Positions 50,886 to 60,686 of a DNA stretch of 64,000 bases are shown piece by piece. This DNA comes from Melioribacteraceae bacterium. GTDB lineage: Bacteria > Bacteroidota > Ignavibacteria > Ignavibacteriales > Melioribacteraceae. The translations under genes and the position numbers were made by a program. How positions within the stretch are numbered: position 1 is the first letter of the stretch; each line of letters opens with the position of its first letter. A model generated the notes under the pieces. The model saw only the letters and a list, made by a program, of their open reading frames with translations. It had not been told where the DNA came from and did no database searches. The DNA lies in contig JAHBUP010000001.1 in assembly GCA_019638015.1 (NCBI GenBank), positions 2,760,424 through 2,824,423 on the forward strand, read 5' to 3'.

Positions 50886-52589
50886 TTAACCGGCATGGTC
50901 CATTAATTCACGTGCGCTTTTTAATGCGGCTTCAGTAATTGTTTCACCGCTTAATAATTTTGCTACCTCGTGAATCCTTTCCTGTTTATTTAATTTTTGA
51001 ATTGAACTAACTACTCGGTCGGATACTTTGGATTTTTGAACGGCAAAATGAATATCTCCGTATCCCGCTATTTGAGGGAGATGTGTAATTGTAATTATTT
51101 GATGACTTTTAGAAAGCTGTTTTAATGTTTGTCCAACTTTTTGCGCAATTCTACCGCTCACACCAGTATCAATTTCATCGAATATCAATATTGGAAGATG
51201 CCCCGATTTAGCGAGTATAGATTTGAGCGCAAGCATAATTCTTGAAATTTCACCGCCGGATGCTACTTTTACTAATGGCTTTGGTTCTTCTCCCGAATTT
51301 GTTGAAACATAAAACTCAACAAAATCATAACCTCTTTCATTATATGCGTATGCTTTGTTTCCAATATTTATAGAATCTTCTGAACTGGAAATTATATTTT
51401 CAATTTTTATTTGGAAATTTGAATCGGTAATTCCTAATGTTTTAAGCGCTTCCTCAACTTCACTTTTAATTTTTTTAGCGGCAATTTCTCTTTTCGATGA
51501 AATCTGTTTTGCGGTTAATCCGGCTGATTTTCTCAATTCATTAATTTGTTTCTCGAGTTCCGAAATTCTTGAATTAAAATTTTCCGCAAGGTCAAACTCT
51601 GTTGCAATCTTTTTCCGATGCTCAATAACCGATTCGATAGATCCGCCATATTTTTTCTTCAGCAAATTTAATGAGCCAAGTCTGGTTCTCACTTCCTCTA
51701 ATCTTTGCGGGTCAAGTTCTACCGAATCTTTATAACTTCTCAAGAATGACGATACATCATTTAATAATGCCATCGCGCTCTGAACTTCTTCAGATTTCTC
51801 TTCAAATGATTTATCTATTTTTTTAAGATCATTTATTTTATTTGATATGATTCCGAGTTTATCAGCTAATGAATCCTCACTTTCATAAAGTGCTTCATAC
51901 ACATCTGCGGCGGTACTTATCAATTTTTCGGCGTTATCTAAAATTAATAACTCTTCCTCAAGTGTTAATTCCTCATTCAAAACCGGTGAGACAGCATCAA
52001 TTTCTTTTAACTGAAAATCATACAGTTCCTTTTTCTCTTTTAATTCATTCTCTTTTTTACGAAGTGATTTTAGTTCAGAATTTAATTTATTGAGTGTGGA
52101 AATATCCCCTCTAAAATTTTGTAATAGTTCTTCGGAACGCCAAAATTCGTCAAGGATTTCTATATGAGATTCAACTCGAAGCAGCGACTGATGCTCATGT
52201 TGTCCATGCAAATCAACTAATAAATCCCCAATTTCTTTTATAATATTAAGAGTAACCGGAGAATCATTTAAGAAACAGCGGTTTGTACCTTTTAAAGATA
52301 TTTCACGGCGGACAATCAGTTTATCAGCTTCATCAATTTCATGAATCTCAACAAATGCTTTTATTTTTTTATTTCCCGAGACATCAAAAATTCCTTCAAC
52401 TATGGATTTCTCTGCCCCTTTTCGAACTACCTCGGTTGATGCCCGTTCACCGAGTAATAATCCCATTGCGTCAATTAAAATGGATTTACCGGCACCGGTT
52501 TCCCCCGTTATTATATTTAGTCCCTTATCGAACTCTACTTCAATGTTTTCGATAAGAGCGTAATCTTTTATAAATAATGATTTGAGCAT
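50886..52589 (-). CDS. recN: DNA repair protein RecN
   Basis: A 567-residue SMC-like ATPase. Walker A is IITGETGAGKSILIDAMGLLLG near residue 28, with ERAS soon after. Two coiled-coil arms (about 150-210 and 300-365) separate the head halves. The C-terminal head has LVKVASGGEISRIMLALK and ILIFDEIDTGVSGRIAQ. It acts in double-strand break repair. Confidence 0.96.
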   Translation of the reverse strand: MLKSLFIKDYALIENIEVEFDKGLNIITGETGAGKSILIDAMGLLLGERASTEVVRKGAEKSIVEGIFDVSGNKKIKAFVEIHEIDEADKLIVRREISLKGTNRCFLNDSPVTLNIIKEIGDLLVDLHGQHEHQSLLRVESHIEILDEFWRSEELLQNFRGDISTLNKLNSELKSLRKKENELKEKKELYDFQLKEIDAVSPVLNEELTLEEELLILDNAEKLISTAADVYEALYESEDSLADKLGIISNKINDLKKIDKSFEEKSEEVQSAMALLNDVSSFLRSYKDSVELDPQRLEEVRTRLGSLNLLKKKYGGSIESVIEHRKKIATEFDLAENFNSRISELEKQINELRKSAGLTAKQISSKREIAAKKIKSEVEEALKTLGITDSNFQIKIENIISSSEDSINIGNKAYAYNERGYDFVEFYVSTNSGEEPKPLVKVASGGEISRIMLALKSILAKSGHLPILIFDEIDTGVSGRIAQKVGQTLKQLSKSHQIITITHLPQIAGYGDIHFAVQKSKVSDRVVSSIQKLNKQERIHEVAKLLSGETITEAALKSARELMDHAG

Positions 52590-52684
52590 AAGATTTGAAT
52601 TGTGTTGGTGCGAATATTGGCAATGAAGCGCAAACTAGCAAGCGCTAATTAAAGCATTGATAGTATAGAGTTTGCCCGCCAGAT

Positions 52685-52765
52685 GAGTGTAGAGTATTGA
52701 GTACTGAGTGTTGAGTATTAAAAATCCTACTTCTTACCTCTCACTTCTCACGTCTCACCTCTTAC
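52685..52765. repeat. Intergenic heptanucleotide repeat array (two oriented blocks)
   Basis: Five units of GAGTNNW (52685-52719: GAGTGTA, GAGTATT, GAGTACT, GAGTGTT, GAGTATT) are followed, after 11 bases, by five units of NTCTNAC (52731-52765: TTCTTAC, CTCTCAC, TTCTCAC, GTCTCAC, CTCTTAC). It sits between recN and the GH5 glycosidase gene. The period is exactly seven bases in both blocks. Confidence 0.85.
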
Positions 52766-52774
52766 CGCCCTCCC

Positions 52775-55030
52775 CTACTTCACCACCATCATCTTTTTTG
52801 TTTGAATAAAATTTCCTGCTGTTAAACGGTAGAAATAAACGGCGGAAGACAGTGAAGAGTAATGAGTAGAGAGTAGAGAGTGTTTATTATTAATTGTGAA
52901 TTTTACTCTATAAATTCCAGGCTGCTGAACTTCATTAACGAGAGTTGCGACTTCTCTACCAAGCACATCATAAACTTTTAATGTTACATGAACATTGTCA
53001 TTTCGAGAAGATGAAGTCGAAGAGAAATCTTTAAGATTACTCACTGCGCTCGGAATGACATAACTTATGGTTGTCTCAGGATTAAATGGATTTGGGTAAT
53101 TTTGTTCTAAACTAAATTTAGACGGAAGTGCTTCGGTTTCATTAACACTAGTTACAACAACTGTAGGAACAGAAAGATAATCAATATGCATCCATCCCCA
53201 CGATTTTGTTAATGTTAATGTATTGGCTCCTTGATTCAAATTAACATTATAGCTTTTTTCAAGCCAGGTATTGGCGATACCATCAAACATTAACTCACCA
53301 ACTCTCACTCCATTTACATCAATAAACTGCCCTTTAGGAGTATCGTAAGCAAGTCTGTAACCAAACACTAAATCATAAGCTCCGGCAGCTGAGTTATTTG
53401 TAAAACTCCAAGTTATTGTTCCATCATTTTTAAGATCAACAAATGCGCCTCCGCTGGCACTCGCTTCACTTTTAATTGAAATATCAGATCCGGTTCTTTG
53501 TGTTCTCTCAGCTTCTAGTTTTGTGAATGCCGGGGTGCCATACGTTATAGTTATTTTAGATGAATATCTTTGATTTCCCCTATCATCAGTAGCAATTGCG
53601 TAAACTTTGTATTCACCATTAGCCGTCGGTTTCCAAATTGCGCTGTAAGGAATTTTATTAGTCTCAATAATTTTTGTGTGAGTAGTACCAACATTATAAT
53701 AGAACGCGACATTCGTAATTATGCCATCAGGGTCACTCGCGTCTGCAGTAATTGTAATCGCACTGTTATCGGCAAATTTTTCATTGTTTTTTGGTGATGT
53801 AATACTAACTAGAGGGAAATCTCCGGCAATACCCGCCAAATCAACATCGGCTCTATACTTATCCCATAATGATTTTACGCCGGCGAGCATATCATTCTTT
53901 TGTGAAGTCGCGTTATCGGTCCACGACCAAGCCAATGCTCCGGCATATCCATTACTCATTAAAATATCATAAAGCCGATCCTTTGGAACACCGAGCGTAT
54001 TTTTCATATGAAACTCAGCCATTACAAGTGGTTTATCTAACTGCCATGTAGATGCTACTTTATTAAATGGAGAATGTTTACTTCCATCCCAATCGTAATA
54101 ATGAACTGAGTAGAAATCAAGTTTACCATCCGGATCGCCGCCGGCTTCTATTAATCTATCATCTCTGTAATAATTTTTATTAGCGGCATTCACTCCGGCA
54201 AATTTTTTAATTATTTCTTTAGCGGAATATTCAATCGAGTATTTCTGTGCAAATTCTCGTTCGATAGTCCGTTTTTCTAATTCGGTTAATGAGCTGATAT
54301 ACTCTTCAACCGAAAATTTAGCAAGAGTGGTTACATCTGTAGAAGCTTGAAAACTCCATGACCCATTTGTTACTTTCGCTTTTGGATCAGTCCTATGAAT
54401 TGCCCCGGCACAAAGATTTACAAATCGTTGAATAGCAGACATTGGAACACGTTTGATATCATTCCATCCAAACTCATTACTCATTCCCTCTGGTTCATTA
54501 AATATTTCCCAGGCAATAATTGCTGGATGCTCCTTTAAAGCTTCAACCATTGGAATCAACGCGTTTCTAATATAAGCATTAGTGTAACTGGTGTCGGTGA
54601 GCATTTTTGTATTTCTGTTGAGTGCTGTTGAGTTTAAATTTAAGCGCATCATATCGAATGACCACAGACAAAGTTTTAACCCAATTTCTCTCTCCCAGGC
54701 TAAATCCAATACTTTTTTTAGATCGGCAATAGAAGTTTTACCGGGGGAAATTACATAACCTTGACTATTAAATTCGGGTGAAGTTGTACCATTAGTATGA
54801 AGCCACCATCGCACCGCATTTCCACCATTATCATGAAGAGTTAAAAAGAAGTCTGCAAACTGATCATAATTTGCATTTTCCCTCCCAATATCTGCGGCAA
54901 AATTAAACCAGGCCAAATTAACTCCATTGAGAAACAAGTTCTGGTTATTATAATTTATTCTATTTTGAATGGTTTGAGCGTTTGTAAGCGTTGAAATTAG
55001 AAGAACTAATAATGTTACAGTTTTTTTCAT
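52775..55030 (-). CDS. T9SS-secreted GH5-like glycosidase (mannanase type) with CBM
   Basis: A 751-residue secreted enzyme. It has a signal peptide (cut near 19) and a GH5-like barrel (25-400) with acid/base E179 in WEIFNEPEG and nucleophile E339 in MAEFHM. An Ig-like domain (405-497), a CBM35-like domain (505-622, FVDLKNDGTITWSFTN) and a T9SS sorting domain (636-751, NYPNPFNPETTISY) follow. Endo-beta-mannanase is the best guess by motif. Residues 657-679 are encoded by a palindromic repeat element, and the sorting domain holds a GAGTNNN array. Confidence 0.88.
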   Translation of the reverse strand: MKKTVTLLVLLISTLTNAQTIQNRINYNNQNLFLNGVNLAWFNFAADIGRENANYDQFADFFLTLHDNGGNAVRWWLHTNGTTSPEFNSQGYVISPGKTSIADLKKVLDLAWEREIGLKLCLWSFDMMRLNLNSTALNRNTKMLTDTSYTNAYIRNALIPMVEALKEHPAIIAWEIFNEPEGMSNEFGWNDIKRVPMSAIQRFVNLCAGAIHRTDPKAKVTNGSWSFQASTDVTTLAKFSVEEYISSLTELEKRTIEREFAQKYSIEYSAKEIIKKFAGVNAANKNYYRDDRLIEAGGDPDGKLDFYSVHYYDWDGSKHSPFNKVASTWQLDKPLVMAEFHMKNTLGVPKDRLYDILMSNGYAGALAWSWTDNATSQKNDMLAGVKSLWDKYRADVDLAGIAGDFPLVSITSPKNNEKFADNSAITITADASDPDGIITNVAFYYNVGTTHTKIIETNKIPYSAIWKPTANGEYKVYAIATDDRGNQRYSSKITITYGTPAFTKLEAERTQRTGSDISIKSEASASGGAFVDLKNDGTITWSFTNNSAAGAYDLVFGYRLAYDTPKGQFIDVNGVRVGELMFDGIANTWLEKSYNVNLNQGANTLTLTKSWGWMHIDYLSVPTVVVTSVNETEALPSKFSLEQNYPNPFNPETTISYVIPSAVSNLKDFSSTSSSRNDNVHVTLKVYDVLGREVATLVNEVQQPGIYRVKFTINNKHSLLSTHYSSLSSAVYFYRLTAGNFIQTKKMMVVK
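52850..52884. repeat. Heptanucleotide array inside the GH5 sorting domain
   Basis: Four units GAGTAAT, GAGTAGA, GAGTAGA and GAGTGTT (52857-52884), preceded by a degenerate unit (cAGTGAA). They code part of the loop LLSTHYSSL in the minus-strand gene. Confidence 0.8.
52996..53060. repeat. 65-bp palindromic element, in frame inside the GH5 gene
   Basis: The ends TGTCATTTCGAG and CTCGGAATGACA (52996-53007 and 53049-53060) are inverted repeats with one mismatch. The centre AATCTT-T-AAGATT (53026-53038) is a perfect palindrome. On the coding strand it reads as 21 codons from GTCATT to AATGAC with no stop. Elements with GTCATTCCGAGC ends are known as short dispersed repeats in other genomes. Confidence 0.85.
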
Positions 55031-55060
55031 TTTTAATCCGTTTTTTTTAACGATGAAGAT

Positions 55061-55132
55061 GGCTCAAATATTATTCCATAAATCCCAATTACATTCAACA
55101 GGGAATAACTATAAAGATCAATTATTTGAGCC
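55061..55132 (-). promoter_or_regulatory. Inverted repeat upstream of the GH5 gene
   Basis: GGCTCAAATA (55061-55070) pairs with TATTTGAGCC (55123-55132), and inside them TTATTCC pairs with GGAATAA. The structure lies in the 203-base gap between the methyltransferase stop and the glycosidase start. It could be a terminator of the methyltransferase transcript or a leader element. It has no clear T run, so the role is open. Confidence 0.4.
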
Positions 55133-55233
55133 AATAATCGAGATTTTTAGGAAGCATTTAAAGGGAATAATAATCTCCGCAAGAAGTCATTTATTATTTT
55201 AATAAACTTTTATTAAGAAATGAAGATACATTC

Positions 55234-55848
55234 CTATTTTTTCAACAAGAACCAATTCAAATCATCCTGCGGAAAATTCGGATCGAGATGATATGAGAAG
55301 CCATATTTAATCAATTTTAGATCAGAATAGAGTTTCATCAGTTCACCTGCAAAATCCCGTTTGAAGAGTCTGTCGCTAAAACCTCTATAATTAATAGCTA
55401 TAGGTGCAGGATTATAATATTCGACAATGCAAATATATTTTGAGGATGACTCATATATTTTTTTATACAATCCAGGAAGTGAATCGGGATTTATATGAAT
55501 GAGCAAACCTTTAGTTAGAACAAAATCATATTTTTTTGATGGTTCAAATTCTAAAACTGACTGATTGAATACCTCAACCCACTTCAAATTTTGTAGTGAG
55601 TTGCACGCGGTTTTATTGATTTCAATTCCCGAAAACGAGGAATGAGGTATGAGTTGTTTAATAGCAATTAAATTATTGCCAATATTCGGTCCAAATTCAA
55701 GTACACTTTTAATTCCGGTTGTCGCAGAAATAATTTGTGAAAATAAATTCAGATTACCGGCAATTATTTTTTCGTCGAAATTTCTTTGAATATAATCGTT
55801 ACCGAATTGTCCTGCCCAAAAATTCTCTTGTTCTGTTTCAAAACTCAT
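55234..55848 (-). CDS. Class I SAM methyltransferase (pseudaminic acid-associated type)
   Basis: A 204-residue methyltransferase. The motif I region is VLEFGPNIGNNLIAIKQL, and the N-terminus ENFWAGQFGNDYIQRN is the opening of methylases found beside pseudaminic acid genes. It would methylate a sugar or a related surface component. No pseudaminic acid genes are nearby, so it stands alone here. The start lies 53 bases after the histidine kinase stop. Confidence 0.8.
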   Translation of the reverse strand: MSFETEQENFWAGQFGNDYIQRNFDEKIIAGNLNLFSQIISATTGIKSVLEFGPNIGNNLIAIKQLIPHSSFSGIEINKTACNSLQNLKWVEVFNQSVLEFEPSKKYDFVLTKGLLIHINPDSLPGLYKKIYESSSKYICIVEYYNPAPIAINYRGFSDRLFKRDFAGELMKLYSDLKLIKYGFSYHLDPNFPQDDLNWFLLKK

Positions 55849-55901
55849 TGAGTAAACCTTTTAGGATAATGTAAAAATTTATTTTTAGTTGTCTTATATT
55901 T

Positions 55902-58900
55902 TTATCTTGGCAGTTTAACGCTAAACTTACTCCCCTTTCCAAATTCACTTTCCACGTTAATTTCACCATTATGAAGAGTAACCATCTCTTTGCAGAGAAG
56001 AAGTCCCAATCCGGTACCTCTTTCGTTATTAGTACCAATTGTAGAAGTTTTTTTATCGGTTCTAAAGAGATCATCCTTTATTTTTTTGTCCATTCCCATA
56101 CCAAAATCTTGAACCGAAATTTCAATTGAAAAATCGCCGGCCCTCGCCTCCACAATAATTTCAGAATGAAAATAGCTGAACTTTATTGCGTTTGCAATTA
56201 GGTTTCTCAGTATTAGCTGAATCATATTTTCATCTGCTCTTATCATAAGTGAAGGATCAATTTTCATCTTAATTGAAATTTCCTTTAAACTAGCCACTTC
56301 GGAGAGAAGACGGATAATTGGATGAACTGTTGTGTAAAGATTTAACTCCTCCGGATTAAATTCCATTCTACCGGTTTGAAGTCGTGACCAGTTTAGTAAG
56401 TTATCTAATAAACTATTTAGCTCCTTGCTGATTTCAAAAATTGATTTGAGAATTTCCTTCCCCTCTTCAATAGAAATGGTATCCAATTCTTCTTTTAAGA
56501 TTTGCGAAAACCCAATTAAACCTTGCATTGGACTCTTTAAATCATGGGCAACTATTGAGAAGAATCTATCCTTAATATCAATTATTGACTTTAATTCATC
56601 ATTCATCTCTTTAATTTTTTGTAGTGCTTTCGCTCTTGCGGTTATATCTATCCCGACACTTAAAATACCAACTATATTACCGGCGGCATCTCTGTCGTAA
56701 GTATTCTGCCAGGCAATTTTAATTATGTTTCCTTCCCGGTCAGAGATATCATTCTCATAATATTTTTGAGCTTCAACCTCTCCTTTTATAATTTTCTTAA
56801 AGTTATCATAAACTTGTTCAATAGAATCATTATCAGGCAACACTGTAGTGAACCAATTTTTACCAATAATTTCATTCTCTTCATAACCAATTAATCTGCA
56901 TCCAAACTCATTAATGCCTGTAACAAATCCATGTTCATCAAGATTTATGATAACTGCATTAGCCGTATTTAAGATATTTTTAATTCTTTCCTTCTCGAAC
57001 TTTAAAGCGTATTCAGCAATTTTTCTATCAGTGATATCGCGCCAAACTACATGAAGTGTATTTTCTTCTAATGGATAAATAGGTGTAAGTAAAACCTCAA
57101 CCAGAAATTGAGAACCATCTGCTTTAATATGTTCCCATTCAAAAAGATTGCTCCCCATTTCATAAGCAATTTTTATCATTGCCGTTGCTTTGGTATCAGA
57201 ACGGTTGCCATCCGGCTGGTACTCGGGTGAAAGTCCTAACGGTGAGAAATCCACAATTTCATCTTTTGAATTAAATTTAAGAAGCTTTAATGTGGCGGAA
57301 TTACAATCGGTAAATTTTCCATCTTTTAAGAATAGGATTGGTTCGGGAGAATTTTCGAATAGTTTGCGGAATCTTGTTTCACTTGTTAAATGTTTTTCCT
57401 CGGCAATTTTTTTATCTGTTATGTCATAAAAAACTACGGCGAATTGATTTTTTTTAGGAGAGAAGTAAAATGTATTATAATATTTGCCAAGTTCAGTGGA
57501 ATAATTTTCATAATAAAGTGGTTCCCCCGTTGATGCAACTTTATGGGCTATTTCAATCCAGTAATTCTCGGTCTTTGGCATTATTTCCTTCACTGTTTTG
57601 CCCAATAAAGTATTTATTGATACGCCAGTAAGTTTCTCAAATCCCGGATTTATTTCGAGATACCGGTAATCTATTGGTTTTCCATTCTCGTCATAAATCA
57701 ATTCATGTAGAGCAAATCCGGCATTCATGTTTTCAAATAATAATCGGTACTTTTCCTCACTTGCGCTCAAAGCTTCGGCGGCTAATTTATTTTGAGACAC
57801 ATCATGAAAAGTTAGTAATAGGTGAGGTTCTCCTTTATTTTCGAAATAAGAAAGAACGCACTCCCACCAGATTTCTTTTCCAAATGTGCTGCTAGTATTA
57901 ATATTAATTTTCTTAGTTTCTTTAGTGGCTAACACTTTTTTAGCTTCATCGAGCAATCCCGATATTACCCATGATTTTAACTCTAAAAAATTTTGTTTTT
58001 TCAAGTTTTCAATTGTTGTTCCAATTCCATCGGCCGCTGCCTGGTTTGCAATTACACAATCTCCACTGGCATTATAAGCCAATATTCCCAGAGTAGAAGA
58101 AAATATCAGTTTCTCATTAAGCTCGAGATAGTCTTTAATTTCACTTTCTGAATGAATTTTTGTGACTATACTCCAGACAGAATCCATAAACAAATTTAGA
58201 TGTCGAATATCAGAGTTGGTGTAATCTTCTACCTTATTAGCAACCCCAACTACCGCAACAATAACATCATTTTTAATTACCGGAATTGTAAGATACTTTT
58301 TAAGATGTATGTGCCCTTCTGGATATCCTTTTTTTAATTTATTCGCAGCTTCGTAATCATTCATGGTTATAGCTTTTCGCTGTCGTACTGCCTCACCCCA
58401 AATTCCGGTTTTATCAAGTTCGTAACAAGTTTGAGGTTCCCTAATAGCGCATTCCTTCATTACATCTTTCGACCATGAGTTTAGGGTAAATACTTTCGTT
58501 TCTTCATCATATTTATAAATGTAACCAATTTTACTTTTTGTTAATGTTATAGCCTCATGAAGAGCATAATCGAGCAATTCTTGGATATTATTCGATTTGT
58601 ACTGAGAAATTCTAAACAAGCTTTCGAGTCTCTCTTCATCAGCTTTCAATTCATCAGTTATCTTCTTAGTTTCGGTTATATCTCGAGCCGCCGCGTAGAT
58701 ATATTTACCGAGGTATGGAAATGAACGCCACTCAATCCATTTGTAACTGCCATCTTTATGCCGGTATCGATTAACGAAATTAAGAATTGGCTTGTCTTCA
58801 GAAAGTTCTGCGATCGTCTTTAAAGTTAATTCAAGATCATCAGGATGTACGAAATCCAAAAATTTCTTGCCAATCAACTCACTGATTTTATAACCGAGTG

Positions 58901-60686
58901 TTGATTCCCACGCACTGTTTAGCCTCTTGAAATAACCATTTATATCGGCAATGCATAAAAGATCCAATGCAAGACTAAAAAAACGATTCAGCTCTTCAGA
59001 TTTTTCATTCAATAATTGTTCTGCTTGAATTCTCCATAATGAACTTCCAATTCCTAAGGCTGTTGTTTCAATAAAGTTCCTTAATTCCTCCGAAAAATCT
59101 TCAATCTCAAATGAGGTAATATGTAATACTCCCAGCAATTCTTCATCATAAACGATTGGAATAATTGCAAAAGCCTGTAAGCTAATTTCATCAATGAATA
59201 CTGAGGATTGCGCATTAATTTTGGAATGATTTGTAAATACTGGCTTTCCTTCAATCGCCAGATAGGTGTGCAATGAATCTTTAGTGTACCTAGAATAAGC
59301 GTTAACGTAATTTTTTGGTAGATTTATAGATGAACAAAGATTTAGCACTTTATCAACAGGATCATATTCATAGTATGACACGGCATCGATTCCATCCACC
59401 GAACATAGATTGGTAATAATAAAATCGGAGGCTTCACGCATTTCTTCGAAAGAGGAGAGTCCTTCAATAATTTTTTTCTCCAATCGAAGAAAACGTGATT
59501 GTGTTGTGCTATTAGTTATATCCTGAATTACAGCCTGATATTTTCTCTCTCTATCAAATTCCATTAATGAGATTGATAGGGAGGCCAAAACCACATTACC
59601 ATCTTTCCTGCTAAACTTAAACTCCTCTTCGAAGTTATTGTCCGAGATCATTTCCTTTAAGAGTTTATATAATTTAAAACGTTCTCCCCGTATTGCGACA
59701 TCATTGGATAAAAGTTCGATTTCAATCGATTCTAAATTCTCCTTCTCCGAAATTTCAAATAATTCCAGCCCGCTCTTATTGCAATCAAATATTTTATTGC
59801 TGTTAAAAATTATTATAGTATCGCTACTATTTTGAAAAGAATAAATTGAATTATTCTTACCTGCCCTAAACTCTTCATTAGCTTTTTCCAGTTGTTCGAT
59901 CGAACTGGAGTAGTTCTTAATTAGAATACTGAATTCCGTAAAGAGTAACCCAAAAGCAATTAATGAAGCGGCGGTTGTGAAGATATGCATAATCCACCAT
60001 ACATGACTTCCTTCCCAACTATAATTAAAAATGAAACTGCTACCGGATAAAAGTGAGGTTAAAAATGTGAATATTAGGTATTTGTTATGCTTATATTTTT
60101 TGTAGTATAAAAATAGTCTGATTGAAACAATTAAAAACAAGTATGCGCTAATATTATTTAATACCAAGGAAAATCTACTGTAATTCCCCTCCTCAATGCC
60201 CGGTGGTAATAAATAACTGTTAAGACTTACAAATAGTCCCCATAGAAAAACACTTATTACCGTAATAATTGCTATCAGTTCTCTCTTTTTTACAACAATC
60301 AAATTCAGTTTAGGAAATAGAAGGACTAATAACCAGAAGGAGCCAATTAAATTTGCGAATGATTTTGTTATAATAAAACTATTCCCTACTGGAAAGGAGG
60401 CATGAAATCCCAGTAAGATTCCCATACTCATGAAACTTAGCGATAATGCTATATTAGTATTATGTTCTTGTGAAGGCGCTTTCAGATAAAGTAATGCACC
60501 GAGAAGAAAGAATGAAAAGCATGCCAATGCCTCCAATGTAGAATGCAAAGTCATATTATGGTAGGTAAAATTTAGAGCAGACTTACTGAAAAATTGATCG
60601 GGCATAATTGAAAAAAGAACCACTAGCAACGAGAGAGATGCGACTAAATGCCCTATAAAATTTCCTTTAAGACGTCCCTTAAACAT
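55902..60686 (-). CDS. Large membrane-bound PAS/GAF sensor histidine kinase
   Basis: A 1594-residue sensor. About seven N-terminal membrane helices (10-250, MASE-like) are followed by alternating PAS and GAF domains: PAS near 285-395, GAF 400-550, PAS 560-675, GAF 690-830, and four more PAS up to about 1340. The HisKA phosphoacceptor is His1381 in VAHDLKSP and the ATPase domain has the N box RNLIANAIKF and GTGLGLLLC (1480-1594). It has no receiver domain and no response-regulator gene follows, so its partner is elsewhere. The many sensory domains suggest several input signals. Confidence 0.93.
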   Translation of the reverse strand: MFKGRLKGNFIGHLVASLSLLVVLFSIMPDQFFSKSALNFTYHNMTLHSTLEALACFSFFLLGALLYLKAPSQEHNTNIALSLSFMSMGILLGFHASFPVGNSFIITKSFANLIGSFWLLVLLFPKLNLIVVKKRELIAIITVISVFLWGLFVSLNSYLLPPGIEEGNYSRFSLVLNNISAYLFLIVSIRLFLYYKKYKHNKYLIFTFLTSLLSGSSFIFNYSWEGSHVWWIMHIFTTAASLIAFGLLFTEFSILIKNYSSSIEQLEKANEEFRAGKNNSIYSFQNSSDTIIIFNSNKIFDCNKSGLELFEISEKENLESIEIELLSNDVAIRGERFKLYKLLKEMISDNNFEEEFKFSRKDGNVVLASLSISLMEFDRERKYQAVIQDITNSTTQSRFLRLEKKIIEGLSSFEEMREASDFIITNLCSVDGIDAVSYYEYDPVDKVLNLCSSINLPKNYVNAYSRYTKDSLHTYLAIEGKPVFTNHSKINAQSSVFIDEISLQAFAIIPIVYDEELLGVLHITSFEIEDFSEELRNFIETTALGIGSSLWRIQAEQLLNEKSEELNRFFSLALDLLCIADINGYFKRLNSAWESTLGYKISELIGKKFLDFVHPDDLELTLKTIAELSEDKPILNFVNRYRHKDGSYKWIEWRSFPYLGKYIYAAARDITETKKITDELKADEERLESLFRISQYKSNNIQELLDYALHEAITLTKSKIGYIYKYDEETKVFTLNSWSKDVMKECAIREPQTCYELDKTGIWGEAVRQRKAITMNDYEAANKLKKGYPEGHIHLKKYLTIPVIKNDVIVAVVGVANKVEDYTNSDIRHLNLFMDSVWSIVTKIHSESEIKDYLELNEKLIFSSTLGILAYNASGDCVIANQAAADGIGTTIENLKKQNFLELKSWVISGLLDEAKKVLATKETKKININTSSTFGKEIWWECVLSYFENKGEPHLLLTFHDVSQNKLAAEALSASEEKYRLLFENMNAGFALHELIYDENGKPIDYRYLEINPGFEKLTGVSINTLLGKTVKEIMPKTENYWIEIAHKVASTGEPLYYENYSTELGKYYNTFYFSPKKNQFAVVFYDITDKKIAEEKHLTSETRFRKLFENSPEPILFLKDGKFTDCNSATLKLLKFNSKDEIVDFSPLGLSPEYQPDGNRSDTKATAMIKIAYEMGSNLFEWEHIKADGSQFLVEVLLTPIYPLEENTLHVVWRDITDRKIAEYALKFEKERIKNILNTANAVIINLDEHGFVTGINEFGCRLIGYEENEIIGKNWFTTVLPDNDSIEQVYDNFKKIIKGEVEAQKYYENDISDREGNIIKIAWQNTYDRDAAGNIVGILSVGIDITARAKALQKIKEMNDELKSIIDIKDRFFSIVAHDLKSPMQGLIGFSQILKEELDTISIEEGKEILKSIFEISKELNSLLDNLLNWSRLQTGRMEFNPEELNLYTTVHPIIRLLSEVASLKEISIKMKIDPSLMIRADENMIQLILRNLIANAIKFSYFHSEIIVEARAGDFSIEISVQDFGMGMDKKIKDDLFRTDKKTSTIGTNNERGTGLGLLLCKEMVTLHNGEINVESEFGKGSKFSVKLPR

